64,000 bases of DNA from Apostichopus japonicus (lineage: Eukaryota > Echinodermata > Holothuroidea > Aspidochirotida > Stichopodidae), in contig NC_092576.1 in the NCBI RefSeq assembly GCF_037975245.1, positions 29,986,611 to 30,050,610 on the forward strand, read 5' to 3'. Of the stretch, positions 1-10,884 are shown in pieces (position 1 is the first letter of the stretch; each line of letters opens with the position of its first letter). The notes under the pieces are model-generated. The model was not told the DNA's origin, made no database searches, and worked only from the letters and a program-made list of their open reading frames with translations. The position numbers were made by a program, and so were the translations under genes.

Positions 1-640
1 TCGGAGGCAAAAACAGGTGTGTTCTAGCCCTGCGTATCAGTGCAGGCTGGCCGTAACTTTCACACAGCACGTGTCAGGAAGTTAATGAACAAAGTTAAAC
101 AATAGTAGCGGAAGCTTCCGGCCCACGAGGCCTTCATGTGCACCCATCGCAGTGACGTTTAACAGCCGTAATCTACGGTAGCTTATTATGCACTACAATA
201 TTATTATGATTAAACAAAAATGTCACCTATTTTCGTAACACTATGTTGGAAAAGGATGATGACGTTTTTTCGCGTCGGTCTCAAATCAGTATGAAACCCA
301 CTAGGCTTTCATCAACGGAGACTGCCTCTTTCCTCATGTAGTTTCGTTGCGATGTCTCCCCAACTTGGTGGATGAGGGAGAATGCTTTTTTTCTGAGTCA
401 GTTAAAATATTGGTGGCATCACATTCCATTGTAGACATGTTGAACATGGCCAACAGTAGTAAGAACCTGTCTCTCCGAAAGACGTGTCAAAAAATAAGGG
501 GTCGATTGAGATGGATTGGAGCTATCCCAGTATGCACTGAGACATGTTTTTTGGACAAGACCCATATTGACAATCATCCCCCAAGATGCCTTCCTTTTTC
601 TCAAGGTCAGTGCCATTCCATTCAGCATATCTTGACTTTC
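1..640. other. No gene recognised
   Basis: Only short open frames occur here and none has recognisable motifs or splice signals. Composition is mixed, and I see no repeat shared with the rest of the window before about 690. Confidence 0.5.
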
Positions 641-689
641 TCCGCAGAGGCGTATTTCTCATAACTTTTTCCTTGGCATACCTGTTAGT

Positions 690-1078
690 TTTTCTTGCGA
701 TCTTTCGCCGTTTATCTGGGGCTGCCTTTTTTGGACGATGGTGTTCTGGGGAGGGGTGTTTCGTTGCCTGCTGGTCGTCCTTTTGTAGATTTTTGAATGT
801 TTCAGTGGGTGGTTGGCCGTTTCTTCTCTGCGTATGTACTGTGGGCGTATGTACTTTTTTGGCTCGCTTGACCTGAGTTTCGTTTGTAAGAATGGAATGG
901 TTCGGTAGGGTCTGTGTACTTTTCACGTAAAGCGCTACATTGTATACATATGTGGGTTAGTGAGAGATTTCTGTTTGTGGGTTTCAGTTGAGGTTTTAGT
1001 GGTTTTTATACAGACTGGGATTATTGTTGGTTCTGTTGACCTTTGGTTTGTGTCCGTTTTCTTTGCACGTAAAAAGCA
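690..1078 (+). mobile_element. LINE-B body with a LINE-A 3' tail (chimeric copy)
   Basis: The first part (about 690-905) matches the LINE-B copies at 1566-2170 and 37456-37823, including the stretch around GGCTCGCTTGACC and GTTTCGTTTGTAAGAATGG. From about 905 it switches to the LINE-A 3' region, with GGGTTAGTGAGAGATTTCTG, then TTGACCTTTGG and the terminal CACGTAAAAAGCA. Normal LINE-B copies end differently (GGCCGTGACGTTTTG, then GCATGGCGGGTCACGTAAAAAGC). The copy is 5' truncated and non-coding. The junction could reflect template switching or recombination between related elements. Confidence 0.7.
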
Positions 1079-1565
1079 AGAATCACCGAAAGCAGTATCA
1101 GCAATGCTGTCTCCAAAGTTATCAGTATCACTTTCGTCGTCCGAATTTATCTTGAAATACACTCCAAAACGTCCGATAATAATTCCGAAACTAGTGAATG
1201 TTTTGCTCTTACGACTGCCTATTCACTGTTGGGAGTAGTATCGCGAATTTGACCATGCTCCGTAATGCAATCTGCTTAAGTTAGGACTTGGCATATAATT
1301 TGCCGATTTCATATGGATTTATGGTCAGGTTCGGCGTTATAATAGCTTCTTATACCATCTACTATTCGCTGACGCGATATCTAGTGCCTAGTGTCAACCA
1401 ATCGCAAGCCACATTGCAATATTTCGGGTGTTTACATGAAAGCCACGATCGTGGCTTTCAGCAGGATAACAGTTTAATATTAAAAGGGGAGGCATGTAAT
1501 GTTTTGATATGGAATCATATTGGGTGATAATTTATATGTGTACACCTTGTATTGACTGGGAACCT
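1079..1565. other. Intergenic, no gene seen
   Basis: No coding signal is visible. The stretch holds a long perfect palindrome, listed separately, and the flank of the next LINE-B copy. Confidence 0.5.
1437..1460. repeat. 24-bp perfect palindrome
   Basis: The sequence is centred on CGATCG and reads the same on both strands over 24 bases, with half-site TGAAAGCCACGA. There is no loop, so it could be a dimer binding site or the relic of a small foldback element. No second copy was noticed in the window. Confidence 0.8.
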
Positions 1566-2170
1566 TTTTACGTGACCCGCCATGCGGGATTCAAAACGTC
1601 ACGGCCAAACGCCACTACCGAATCATCCCATTCTCATAAACGAAAGTAAAGTCGAGCGAGTCCAAAAATTAATATGCCCACCGACCTGCAGAGACAAACC
1701 CCCAACCACCCATTCAAACATTCCAAAAACCACGAAAGGACGACCAGCACGCAGCGAAACGTAACATCCTCTCCCAAGCACACTACCGTCCAAAAAAGGC
1801 AGCCCCAGATAAACGGCGAAAATCGCGTTCAACCTAAGGCGAATGTCACACTTCACCGCCTCCAGGACTGCCTGCCAACTGGCAGATGTTCTCCTAAAAA
1901 CCACATCACATCTATACCTCTAAAGAAGTGTTTTGCACAATAGAACAAACACAATACGGCGCAACACAAGAAAACTGGAGGATCTACCCAATATACAACA
2001 AAACCCTGCCCTATCGACCAGGAACGGTCTCCCGTTAAACGGTCGGTCCCGGTCTGAAACCACTCCCACAAGCTTAAAACAATGGAACAATGCCCAAAAA
2101 ACATGGGCAGTACTCTCTAAGGTGTCAGTCCATGACCCAATCGTCAATGATACTGTTGTCTTTGGTTCGA
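1566..2170 (-). mobile_element. LINE-B retroposon, minus orientation
   Basis: The 3' end lies at the left (TTTTTACGTGACCCGCCATGC is its complement) and the 5' part runs rightward to at least 2060. The minus strand contains an open stretch at 1623-1904 with the motifs SASWQAVLEAVK and AVYLGLPFLDG. The same peptide is encoded in the copy at 37.6 kb. It may be the start of an ORF1-like protein. The open frame soon runs into the 3' region, so this copy encodes no reverse transcriptase and looks internally deleted. The original autonomous element is not present here. Confidence 0.65.
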
Positions 2171-3333
2171 TTTGACCGATTATAAATTTAAAGCCAGGGT
2201 GGTAAGGTTGTCGGTGTGGTGACGCCCATGAGGGACGATGAGGTGACACAAATGACTGAGTGAAACGATTGGTATTGTAGTATGCAGTATATTAATCGCT
2301 CGACTCTAGCGAGCTCTAAATGTGAAAGAAGAAAATAAGAACCACTTCTTAAGGAATAATAAGCAGTACAACTTCATCATTAATCAAAGGCAACACTCCT
2401 TTAATTTTATAGAATAAAATTGGAAAGCTCCTTTAAGTTGGATAAGTGAGCTTAAAATAACCTGGCCACAGAACAAAGACAATTAATCTTAGACATATCT
2501 AAGAGACGTTCTTTGGACAAAAGGATAACTGAAAAATACAGACAATACATGTGCAGTCAACCCTTTGACATGGTATAAAATGGAACACCACTGGGGGTCT
2601 CACTTTCATATCACCTTATCTTTGCTTCCAACTGTAATATCAAACATATGGGGATTTTCCCTTCATATAAATGGCAGTTCAATTGGGATACAAGTCGAGA
2701 TAATCAATCTTAGTAGGAATACAACTGAAATACATATTTACCTCTGAGCTTTTAACGTGCCACGCAAAGGTGAAAATAAACATTTTTCGAAACAATGAGG
2801 TGTCGCACACACGAGTAATAATTGCGAGCACTGAATAGTAGGTGAAAAGTTAAACTTTTGTTAGAGACTGTGAGGGGTGTCCAACCCTCAACCAAAGGAG
2901 CTGTGGGAAGCCAAAGAGGTAAATAATGCGTATTCCCACATAATAATAAATTTATATAATACATACCATATATTAAAGTGCTGTTATCATGAAATAAAAC
3001 ATGCTCAAGAGCACTGTACAAAAGAACTAAAACCTGGAAAGTAAAACATGATATAAGAACATGAAAATATAAATATACATAAATATGTGCACAGTAAAGT
3101 GAATAAAACAATGTATTGTGAATAACATTAATGCCCATACTCAAGCCAAAAAAGACGTTTTCAAATGCTTGTCAAAAAGATATGATATTTCTCAAGTGAT
3201 GATGAAAAGTATTCCAGACCTGCTGCACTGATTGAGAAGGATAATAACACAATAGCTCTTGCAGGGTCCCTCTCTTGCTGCATCTGTTTCAGTAAAACCC
3301 AAGCAGGGTTCGACTCCCGCCAAGGAACGACTG
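2171..3333. other. AT-rich stretch, no gene recognised
   Basis: Short open frames only, none with recognisable motifs. An isolated sequence GGTTCGACTCC at 3307-3317 matches a Pol III B box, but no convincing A box or cloverleaf was found. Confidence 0.45.
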
Positions 3334-4121
3334 TTAGCAAGCAAATTTTATACTGGTCGAAAAGCAAGCCCTGATTTGAATGGCAAGCTGAATAGTATGC
3401 GCAAAGCATGGTACACTAAATGAGTCAAAATTCGACACTGCATTGGCGATGTTTGCTACATTATCATGTACGACTGCGAACACTTCATGGATGTTCCATT
3501 CAGCACTGATCCGCCGCAAATCGTTGGCAATATTTTCGGCCGTGTGGCACTCGGAGGGTACCGCTGTCCCTAAGTTCATATTTACTATTGCCTAGTCTTT
3601 GTTCTTTCCATGGGCAGTAATCCCCAAGCAGGCATCATGTGGTTGACAATGATAGTAGTGCTAGGTTCTGAATTTCATGTGAGATTTTAATGCGCTGGAC
3701 ATCATATAACGCCGCAATGTGTTTCCGCAAAGTGGCAAAACTTTGCACACGAAAATTTGGCTGTACAAAGTTCCAAAACCTCCGAAATGAACTGGTCCAG
3801 AGACAGGGGCCTTATATCCTGATAAATTATTTGTAATAGCTTGTCAAATAGTTTCTGTCTTCGTTCAGCATTACATCGACGATTCTCAGTCTGTTTAAAG
3901 TACCCAGCAACATTGGCTTGCCTAAGTCCTGATGGACTGGCTTTGGATTGTGGTACTCCTCCCGGGTGTTTTACGGTTAAATGTTTTCCAAGTGAAGAGG
4001 TACTGCTGCCAGAATATGGCAGAACACTTGAAGAAAGCGAACATTTTGCACCTTTTCCACCCCCTTCTTGTTCAATAACTTTAAAAAACTTGCATACAAA
4101 ACTTTTCTTGTTTGAAGCCAT
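3334..4121 (-). pseudogene. hAT transposase relic with a BED-type zinc finger
   Basis: The 5' part (3702-4121) encodes a BED-finger-like segment with YSGSSTSSLGKHL followed by VKH, as in ZBED/hAT transposases. The second cysteine of the usual C-x2-C pair is replaced (CSLS). A second piece (3334-3579) encodes HTAENIANDLRRI, VVHDNVANIANAV and CFAHTIQLAI, the hAT catalytic-core pattern with an Asp in the VVxDN motif. The parts lie in different frames, the middle is missing and no hAT C-terminal dimerisation region follows. It is a decayed fragment. I saw no terminal repeats. Confidence 0.8.
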
Positions 4122-6005
4122 TTGTAATGGGATAAAATTAATGAATACTACTGACCAAATAGCCCAGTTCTCTCACTGGTTGATTTTAATTTCTTAAGCA
4201 AATTCTCTCTCATCACTGTTTCATTGGCACCCGTTTTGGCCTAATCTTAAACCGACAACGTTTATTTCTAGCAATAATTATTTAACTTTCTGCATAAAGC
4301 TGATAGCAATCTATTAGTCTCTAGAGTTGATACTTTTTTGGGGGAAATAAACATACCAAAGGTATTTACATTCACTGGGACCAACGTCACCATGCCACAT
4401 CATACACATTCATAAAATATTGTCATCATACAAAACCAGTAAAACTAAAAACGACTGATTATATAAGTTTCGATACCTTCTGTCCCCCTTTGCAACAAAT
4501 TGGAGGTTATAGACTTTACAGCACGATCATCCACGATGACCTATTTTACTGAACTGATCAAGGGTACTACGTCAATGTAATGCATGACACTGTTCCCATT
4601 GTTCAATAAATAAGGCAAATTTATTTCAATTAGCACAACCCCTTTTTGCGAGTTGTACAGTCTGAAACCGTTCATAATCTACAAGCTTTCTCAAGCACGC
4701 AACGGTAAATTTATTTCATTCAGGATAGTCCATTTTACTGTAGGTGATGGAAGATTACAGCCGATGGCTGTGGAGCATCAACAAGGGAGCTTAGCTCAGT
4801 TTGCACATGCATATGCATTTCGTATTATGCTGTATTGTACACACTATTGAGCAGCTGAATTGAATGTTGCATGTGTTGGGGTGTAATTTATTTCCGTACA
4901 CTAGGTTCTAGCATGGAGGTAAAAACAGAAGGAGAGAAAGCACTTCCACTGCACCATAAATAAATCAATAAACATGCCTCGTGCCCTTCTCTCCACTTTA
5001 CCCGAAGCACTGTTGCTATTATATTACAAACCGCCCTTGGCAACTGACCACAACAGGTCTTTGAAGTTCCATCATCGTTTCCGCCTTCTATAGGTGAAAA
5101 AGCGACGGCGGTGCAAAGAAGCAAATGAATATGCATGAAGGCAAAGTTCAAAGTGTATGCGCAGTTCACATAGCGTGGGTATACTTCATCGAAACGGATG
5201 CGCAGTTCACTATCATCGCAAAATATTTATCCTAAAACAACTCCGAAATCAATTGCTATTTTCGTTTCGATATTATAGGCGTATTGGTATACGACTAAAC
5301 TTCATGTTTTCTGAAAATATCGACGTAGAATAATCGAAATTCCTCTATAATCGGAACATCTTCTGTTATCAACATCGCTAGGAAGGGCCTATACGATACA
5401 CCATATCTTAATCATGGCCGGGTATGTACATTTTCGTTATATGCATTTGAACAGCGTTCAATACTCCTTGTTATTGTGGTTTTGGAGTTTCGCGGAACTA
5501 CTTAGCATTTCCTTTGTCACATGTTTCAATGGAGGATAATTTATTGTTACCTCCAACCTCCATGCTCCAACCAATGTTTGACCTATTTGCGTATTTGAGG
5601 AGTTAGTTAATCACCAATTTTTAGTACATTAATGTCACTAAAGGAATGAATATTTCTGGATCTTAAGCCTTAATTAATAAACAAAAAATGATACGATAAT
5701 GTGAGAAAAATTATTCAGAACTGAAGGCCTATATTTGTAAATGCTAATGATACTAGCAGCAGGGACATTATAAGCCATGTTGGTTAATTCTTCAGGATCA
5801 GGTCCATTGGTTTTTTGTGGCCAACATGCCCTTATTATATTGTGGTATTTTGTTTCAGTACCCTTTTCACCAGGCTTATGCTCATTTATGAATGAGGGTA
5901 GGGGTTGGTAAGCCCTTGACCTCTTAACATTTTACTGTAGTAGAAACACTGGCTTAGATTTTAAATTAAATTTTGATATGTTTTTCTCTTTCTTTTTTTC
6001 CCCAG
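4122..6005. other. Intergenic, upstream of the P element-like gene
   Basis: AT-rich sequence with only short open frames. The right end (about 5980-6005) is a pyrimidine-rich tract ending in CCCCAG, which acts as the splice acceptor of the next exon. An upstream first exon carrying the start codon of that gene should exist but was not recognised. Confidence 0.45.
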
Positions 6006-7674
6006 ATCAAAGGTGAATCATTTGGAGGAGTTGAATAAACATTGTCGTCTCTGTGGAGTGAAAATGCTATACTCAGTGACAGAGCACCCAAACATAAGCT
6101 GAAGTGCTCAGAATTGGTTTTGAAAGCCACTGGGATTAATGTTCGTCAGGACAATAGTGACATTTTTCTCGACTTTATTTGTCATTGCTGTTTTTTTAAG
6201 CTTCACCGATGGAAAAACAACTACAATAAAAGGAAGCCATCACCATTGAATATTAGTTATTATCAGTTTGGAGCTCATTCTGATCCATGTGACATTTGTA
6301 AAGAACAGATAAGTCAAAGATCCTTTGTTAACACTGATGAAGTGCATGGCATAATCTTGAACAAATGTAAACAATTTGGATTTGATTCATGGATGTTTGA
6401 GAAAAGTTGCATTTTGGTAACTATCAACAAGCCTGGGACTTGTATACTTAAACGTGTTTGTGTCAATGAAGAAGGTGAGTGGCAGCTTGATGTTAGGGGT
6501 CACAAAATATATGCTGCATCTCGGTTGAATCCTGATATTCCACAAAAACTTGAAACTTCCAAAAAAAAGATGAGCGTGATGTTGATTTACTTTTGACATT
6601 CGTGCAGCAGTTGTCTTTTTGTGAAGGTAATGGAGATATATTTAACAATGATGATTTCAGCAAGCTTCGTGGTGATGACTTTCAAACAGAAAAATTTTTC
6701 ACTGAAGATGGTAACTCATTCAAAACAATTTACCATAAGAACTGCAATAGAGTTTCCCAATCATCCAATCAAAGGTGTGATATCTGTGCACATTATCGGA
6801 GTGATTTATTTGCTGAGCGTAGTAGGTTGAGGAACCCAAGAAGGAACTTAAATCTGGCTTCTCATACTCGAAATGACTTGTTGTCAAGCCCCCTAAAAAA
6901 AAAATAAACTTCAACTACTGAAAAAGAAGCAAAAAACTTTGCGAAGTAAAGTCAATGTTCTTGAACAGCGAATTATAGATGTTTTTCGAGTGGAAGGTGT
7001 CAGTTTACAGAGTGAGAGAAGTGAGCTTATGAAGCATCTGTTTCTTTCTCAAGAAGATCACATCAAAACACTTATGCAACCAGGAAGTCCGCAGTTTTTG
7101 CTATGGGAACAACAAAAAGCAAATCTGATGAAACCTGCAAACCGATGGAGGTGGCGTCCAGAGATTATTAAATGGTGTGTGTCCCTTCATGCGAAATCGC
7201 CTTCAGCATACAATTTGATACGGCAAAGTGGCTTTTTATCCCTCCCCAGTCTAGTGACTATAAACAAATATATACACTTCACACAATCTGGGGTTGGTTT
7301 AAGCCCAGCAGTTCTGCAGCGAGTTGTGAGCGGAATTTCTGCACCACCAGGTGATAAGAAAGCACCAGTTGCTTACTTTGCAACTAAGGATTTGAGTGGA
7401 GACGATTTGTACCCCATCATATGGGAATGTGTGCGCCATTTGGAACTGCTGGACCTACATGTAAGAGCCATTGTAGGTGACGGTGCCTCCCGAAATCGGA
7501 AGTTTTTCAAGCTCCATCAAGCATCGTCAAATGATGGACTTACCTATTTTACTAGTAATCCTTTTAGTGATGGAGATAGGATTTCTTTTTTTTTGTGATG
7601 TGCCACACCTTCTCAAAACCACTCGCAACAATTGGGATAATTCTGGCAGCAACCAAAAGTGTAGACATTTGAGA
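6006..7674 (+). pseudogene. P element-like gene copy 1, exon A (Zn domain, HTH, first half of RNase H core)
   Basis: The exon begins after TTTTTTTCCCCAG and ends at GAGA before GTGAGT. It encodes CRLCG, then FICHCC, W and AHSDPCDIC: a C-x2-C, C-x2-C, H-x3-C-x2-C layout like the N-terminal zinc region of RAG1-related (N-RAG) proteins. It then encodes a P element-type helical domain (IIKWCVSLHAKSPSAYNLIR, then LPSLVTINKY) and the catalytic core (VAYFATKDLSGDDLYPI, AIVGDGASRN, FFCDVPHLLK). Frame changes occur near 6075, at the A-run near 6563, at the A-run near 6895-6904 and at the T-run near 7590. Three of the four fall in homopolymers, so assembly error is possible for those. Confidence 0.8.
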
Positions 7675-8359
7675 GTGAGTCTATATTTAAGTCATTTACA
7701 TGATTGAAATAAATATTAATAATGGTTTATTTGACCCGACAAAAATGACTTGCAGGAATTCGTTACTTACACACGATACAGTTTTAGACACACTTCTGAT
7801 ACTGTACTTGAAACTGTTGTTTTTAGCTTCCCCACGAACGCCCCCCCCCCCAAAGAAAACATTTCTACTAATTCGACCATGTTGAAGTGTCCAGAAAATA
7901 ATAACAACTTTACTGTTTGACATATGGGATTTTACATTAATGATAACTTCCGATATGGTAACAAGAAGCTTAATATTAAACAGTAATTAGCATGATAACT
8001 GGCTGCCATTTTCACTGTCAGGTTTCATGCTGTAAAAATTAGTACATAATGGGTCATTATCATAAATCTGCAGTGGATCATGGAGGTACAGTATGAGCCG
8101 ACTGACCTCCAATCTAGGGGTCCTTTTGTTCTCATCTACTTGCATCATGGAAATTGGGGGTATGCACAAATCTAATGGCTTTGATGGAATTTATGTTTTC
8201 TCAAATTGGTCAAATATTCAACAGATTTTGAAATTGTCCACAAACGTTGCCTCTGAAACTAGATAATAGTTTTTGAACGTGTTCAATTGTTTGAAAACTT
8301 TTGTGTATAATGAACATAAAGTTTACCCTTTAATCTCAATAATTTTTATCTTTTGACAG
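7675..8359 (+). other. Intron between exons A and B of the P element-like gene
   Basis: AT-rich sequence starting with GTGAGT and ending with TTTTGACAG. It includes a C-rich run near 7841. No other gene or repeat was recognised. Confidence 0.55.
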
Positions 8360-8503
8360 TTCAGGGGAAAAGATATACAATGGCATCACCTAATTACTTT
8401 ACAAAACTGGGACCAGCAACTGAATGCACCATAACCTGGGTTGCGGCTTGTGCACAAGCTGACAAATGAGCATATCAATCTCACACCATCTTTGAGAATG
8501 CGT
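8360..8503 (+). pseudogene. P element-like gene copy 1, exon B left part (continues at 10292-10309)
   Basis: Starts after TTTTGACAG and encodes FRGKDIQWHHLITLQNWDQQ, then LRLVHKLTNEHINLTPSLRM, a typical THAP9/P element insertion-domain segment. An in-frame TAA lies at 8432-8434. The frame runs into the LINE-A insertion at about 8504 and resumes on the far side at 10292 as KYLAAQ, ending at 10309 before GTACAG. Exon C then starts in the same phase with VLSSTVANAI. The insertion is therefore inside a coding exon, not an intron. Both flanks keep phase 0 across it. Confidence 0.8.
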
Positions 8504-10291
8504 GTTTTCGGCTGCTCTCCACCTTTCGTTCACCACACCATTGTGTTTTTACGTTGGCCCTTCATTAGTTTACAGTTTGTTTTAGTGTAGTTTGTGTGTT
8601 TTGGGTTTGTTTCGTTTTGGTTTGTGTATAGGTGCGTGGCTTTGCCACACCCCTAGCTGTCATGGCGGCTCGCCGTGACAGCAAAATCGTATTGTTGAGT
8701 TTTTCGGGGGAGGCTAAGGTCGTCCCCGTACAATTTTTTTTCAGTTTTGCGTTCTGTTGGTTTAAAGGTCCCTGGAGAGGTTGACGCGCTTCAGCGTAAA
8801 CCTCTCCGGGGTATGAATTGTTTTGATGTACGGTTTACCTCGGAGGCTGCCCGCGTCCGAGGCGTCCATGTGTTGGAGGGAGTTGAGGGACTGAAGGTCA
8901 CACCGTATGACAGTTCGGTGTGGGTGACAGTCCTCCGTCTCCCTCTGGACATGTCTGAACAGGTTGTTGTGCGGACACTGGGGCGTTTTGGGAAAGTGAC
9001 CGGCTACGAGGAGCCGGAATTCCTTGAATGTAAAGGTGTCAAGACCGGGACTAGACGAGTTAGAATCGAACTCAAGTCCGATATCCCCTCTACCTTGTGG
9101 GCTAATGGGCACAGGGCCCACATTGCATACCCGGGCCAGCCTCGCACTTGTTGGAGGTGTGGGCTGGAAGGGCATGAGGCCAGGTTGTGCCCGAACAAGC
9201 GGTGTAGCCGCTGTTTACAGGTTGGGCATACCCTGGCCGAGTGTAAAGGGGATATCGTTTGCAACTCGTGTGGGAAAACGGGCCATCTCGCCCGTTTATG
9301 CCCAGACCGCTCATACGCCGCGAGAGTGGCTACGGGCGTGGTTGAAGCGGTCCCTGTCCCGGCCTCTGACACCGTACCACATGATGCTCCTGTCACCGCC
9401 CCAGTGTCCGACACTAGCGCCCCGATGGAGGCTTTGTTCCCCCTTTCGTGTCCGACCTCTCCCCTGATCGAACTTGCCGAGACTGCCAGCCTGCCCACTG
9501 AGGCAGAGCATGACAAAACGGCGGAGATGGTACTAGCGGAGTGGCACGCGGCGCAGGATGCCGCTTGTACTGGTTCACCGGTAGCTACGCCCGCTATCGG
9601 TGATACTAGTCGGGCCCCGATTCAACCGGCCCAAGAGACATTAAGTGGCCCAGATTCTGACTCGCCAATGGAGGACTGCACTACAGCCTTATTAGTTGTG
9701 GCTAAGGAGTCCTCCGATTGGTTTGATGAGACAAAACAGGCCACTGATCTCATTGACTCGAGTGGCCCTTCCACCGCAGCCGCTTCCGCTATACCGGACA
9801 CGATGGTCGCTAGTGGACCTCCTGTTCCTGACAGGGAGGTCCACTCGATCAAGGTTGACGAGGAGTTAAGAACTCTGCTCCCTCGTAAGAAAAGGGGGAA
9901 TACTGTTAGGGGCTTGAAAAGACCCGTATTGGGAAAAATTTCGTAGGTAATGCGCAAGCCTGTCGTCTGCTATCGGGACGGCGTACCCCGGATGAATTTT
10001 GGAGTTAGTTAGTTGTTATGTGTGGGGGGGGGGGGGGTTTGTGTGGTCCTTACATAATATGGGTTGGGGGTTTTCTGTTTGTGGTTTGGTGTTGGCTTTT
10101 TGGGGCTGGTTTGTGGAGCTTTATTGTTTTGGTGGTTAGCCTTTGGGTCCGTGTCCTTTTCACGTCACGTTAAACGCTATATTTTATACATTTGAGGGTT
10201 AGTGAGAGATTTCTGTTTGTGGGTTAAACAGACTGGGATTGTTTTTTGTTTTGTTGACCTTTGGTCCGTGTCCGTTTCTCTGCACGTAAAA
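8504..10291 (+). mobile_element. LINE-A retroposon copy 1 (ORF1 only), inserted in a coding exon
   Basis: The copy matches the full-length LINE-A at 48856-50772 from near its 5' region (CGGCTGCTCTCCACC) through ORF1 to the shared 3' terminus (TTTCTCTGCACGTAAAA). It lacks roughly the first 100 bases of the full copy. A 16-base G run lies near 10024 in the 3' region. No clear target duplication was found at this site. The element has no reverse transcriptase or endonuclease and would need an autonomous partner. Confidence 0.85.
8747..9946 (+). CDS. LINE-A ORF1 nucleic-acid-binding protein with three CCHC knuckles (start region frameshifted)
   Basis: The open frame encodes a retrotransposon ORF1 (gag-like) protein that would bind element RNA. 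An RRM-like region lies around residues 55-115 (LPLDMSEQVVVRTLGRFGKV). Three C-x2-C-x4-H-x4-C knuckles follow at residues 135-148, 153-166 and 172-185. The C-terminal half is acidic and low in structure. The natural ATG is probably at about 8669, but a one-base gain in the T-run near 8734 separates it from this frame. A further base gain at 9935 changes the last residues and moves the stop to TAG. A second ATG (9950) overlaps the ancestral stop as TAATG, the remnant start of ORF2. Confidence 0.8.
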   Translation: MRSVGLKVPGEVDALQRKPLRGMNCFDVRFTSEAARVRGVHVLEGVEGLKVTPYDSSVWVTVLRLPLDMSEQVVVRTLGRFGKVTGYEEPEFLECKGVKTGTRRVRIELKSDIPSTLWANGHRAHIAYPGQPRTCWRCGLEGHEARLCPNKRCSRCLQVGHTLAECKGDIVCNSCGKTGHLARLCPDRSYAARVATGVVEAVPVPASDTVPHDAPVTAPVSDTSAPMEALFPLSCPTSPLIELAETASLPTEAEHDKTAEMVLAEWHAAQDAACTGSPVATPAIGDTSRAPIQPAQETLSGPDSDSPMEDCTTALLVVAKESSDWFDETKQATDLIDSSGPSTAAASAIPDTMVASGPPVPDREVHSIKVDEELRTLLPRKKRGNTVRGLKRPVLGKIS

Positions 10292-10696
10292 AAGTACTTG
10301 GCAGCACAGGTACAGAACAACATTATGCAAATACTCAAAAGTATTCTTAATTACCACATTATTACTCAGGTCATAGTTGTTAACAAATTATTTCCCTTGG
10401 AATTACAGTTAACATTTTTTAAGTTATTCCATTTTAATTTTCCTTGAAGCGTTTGCTTATCAGTCTTATTCAGGCTCAGGAAGTGACTTCCATCTCTGAG
10501 AATGTTTCCTCCACTCAGCTCATGAATGACCTTAAAAACAATTGATATGGAGAATTTGATGAGCCTCAAATTTGGACAATGAAATAGTTATTACACCCGA
10601 ATTTTAATGTATTATGTTTCTATTTGCTGACGTAAATTTTACATTTCGAGCAAAATTTTGTTAGCGACCTCACTGTTATCACTATTATCATTGCAG

Positions 10697-10884
10697 GTTT
10701 TAAGCAGCACGGTTGCTAATGCAATTGAATGCATGGGCAATGATGAGATGTCCTCGACAGTCTTTTTCATCAGAAAGATGAACGAATGGTTGGACTGTAT
10801 GAATGTTGCTAACACCACTCAGCATATTCGTAGCAGAACCCCAGACTTGCCCCCTACAGAACAGTTGATGATCAAAGATTTCAG
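10697..10884 (+). pseudogene. P element-like gene copy 1, exon C
   Basis: Bounded by TTGCAG and a GTATAT donor. Encodes VLSSTVANAIECMG and FFIRKMNEWLDCMNVANT, aligning residue for residue with exon C of copy 2 (55466-55654). Near 10850 one base is missing relative to copy 2. The expected PYxxVDDxRF ending appears in another frame. Confidence 0.8.

Noticed and set aside
2752-3144. 130-codon minus-strand frame rich in hydrophobic residues
   Set aside because: The composition follows local AT richness, with no motif and no start context or splice evidence.
3307-3317. Perfect Pol III B-box-like sequence (GGTTCGACTCC), possible tRNA or tRNA-derived SINE
   Set aside because: No acceptor stem, anticodon arm or A box could be aligned at the right distance on either strand.
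7841-7853. C-run and other homopolymers (10024 G-run, 52233 C-run) as functional G-quadruplex sites
   Set aside because: Single uninterrupted runs without flanking structure; more likely simple repeats or assembly noise.
9004-9516. 170-codon minus-strand frame opposite LINE-A ORF1 (also at 49458-49970)
   Set aside because: It is conserved only because the sense strand is; it has no motif and is a shadow of ORF1.
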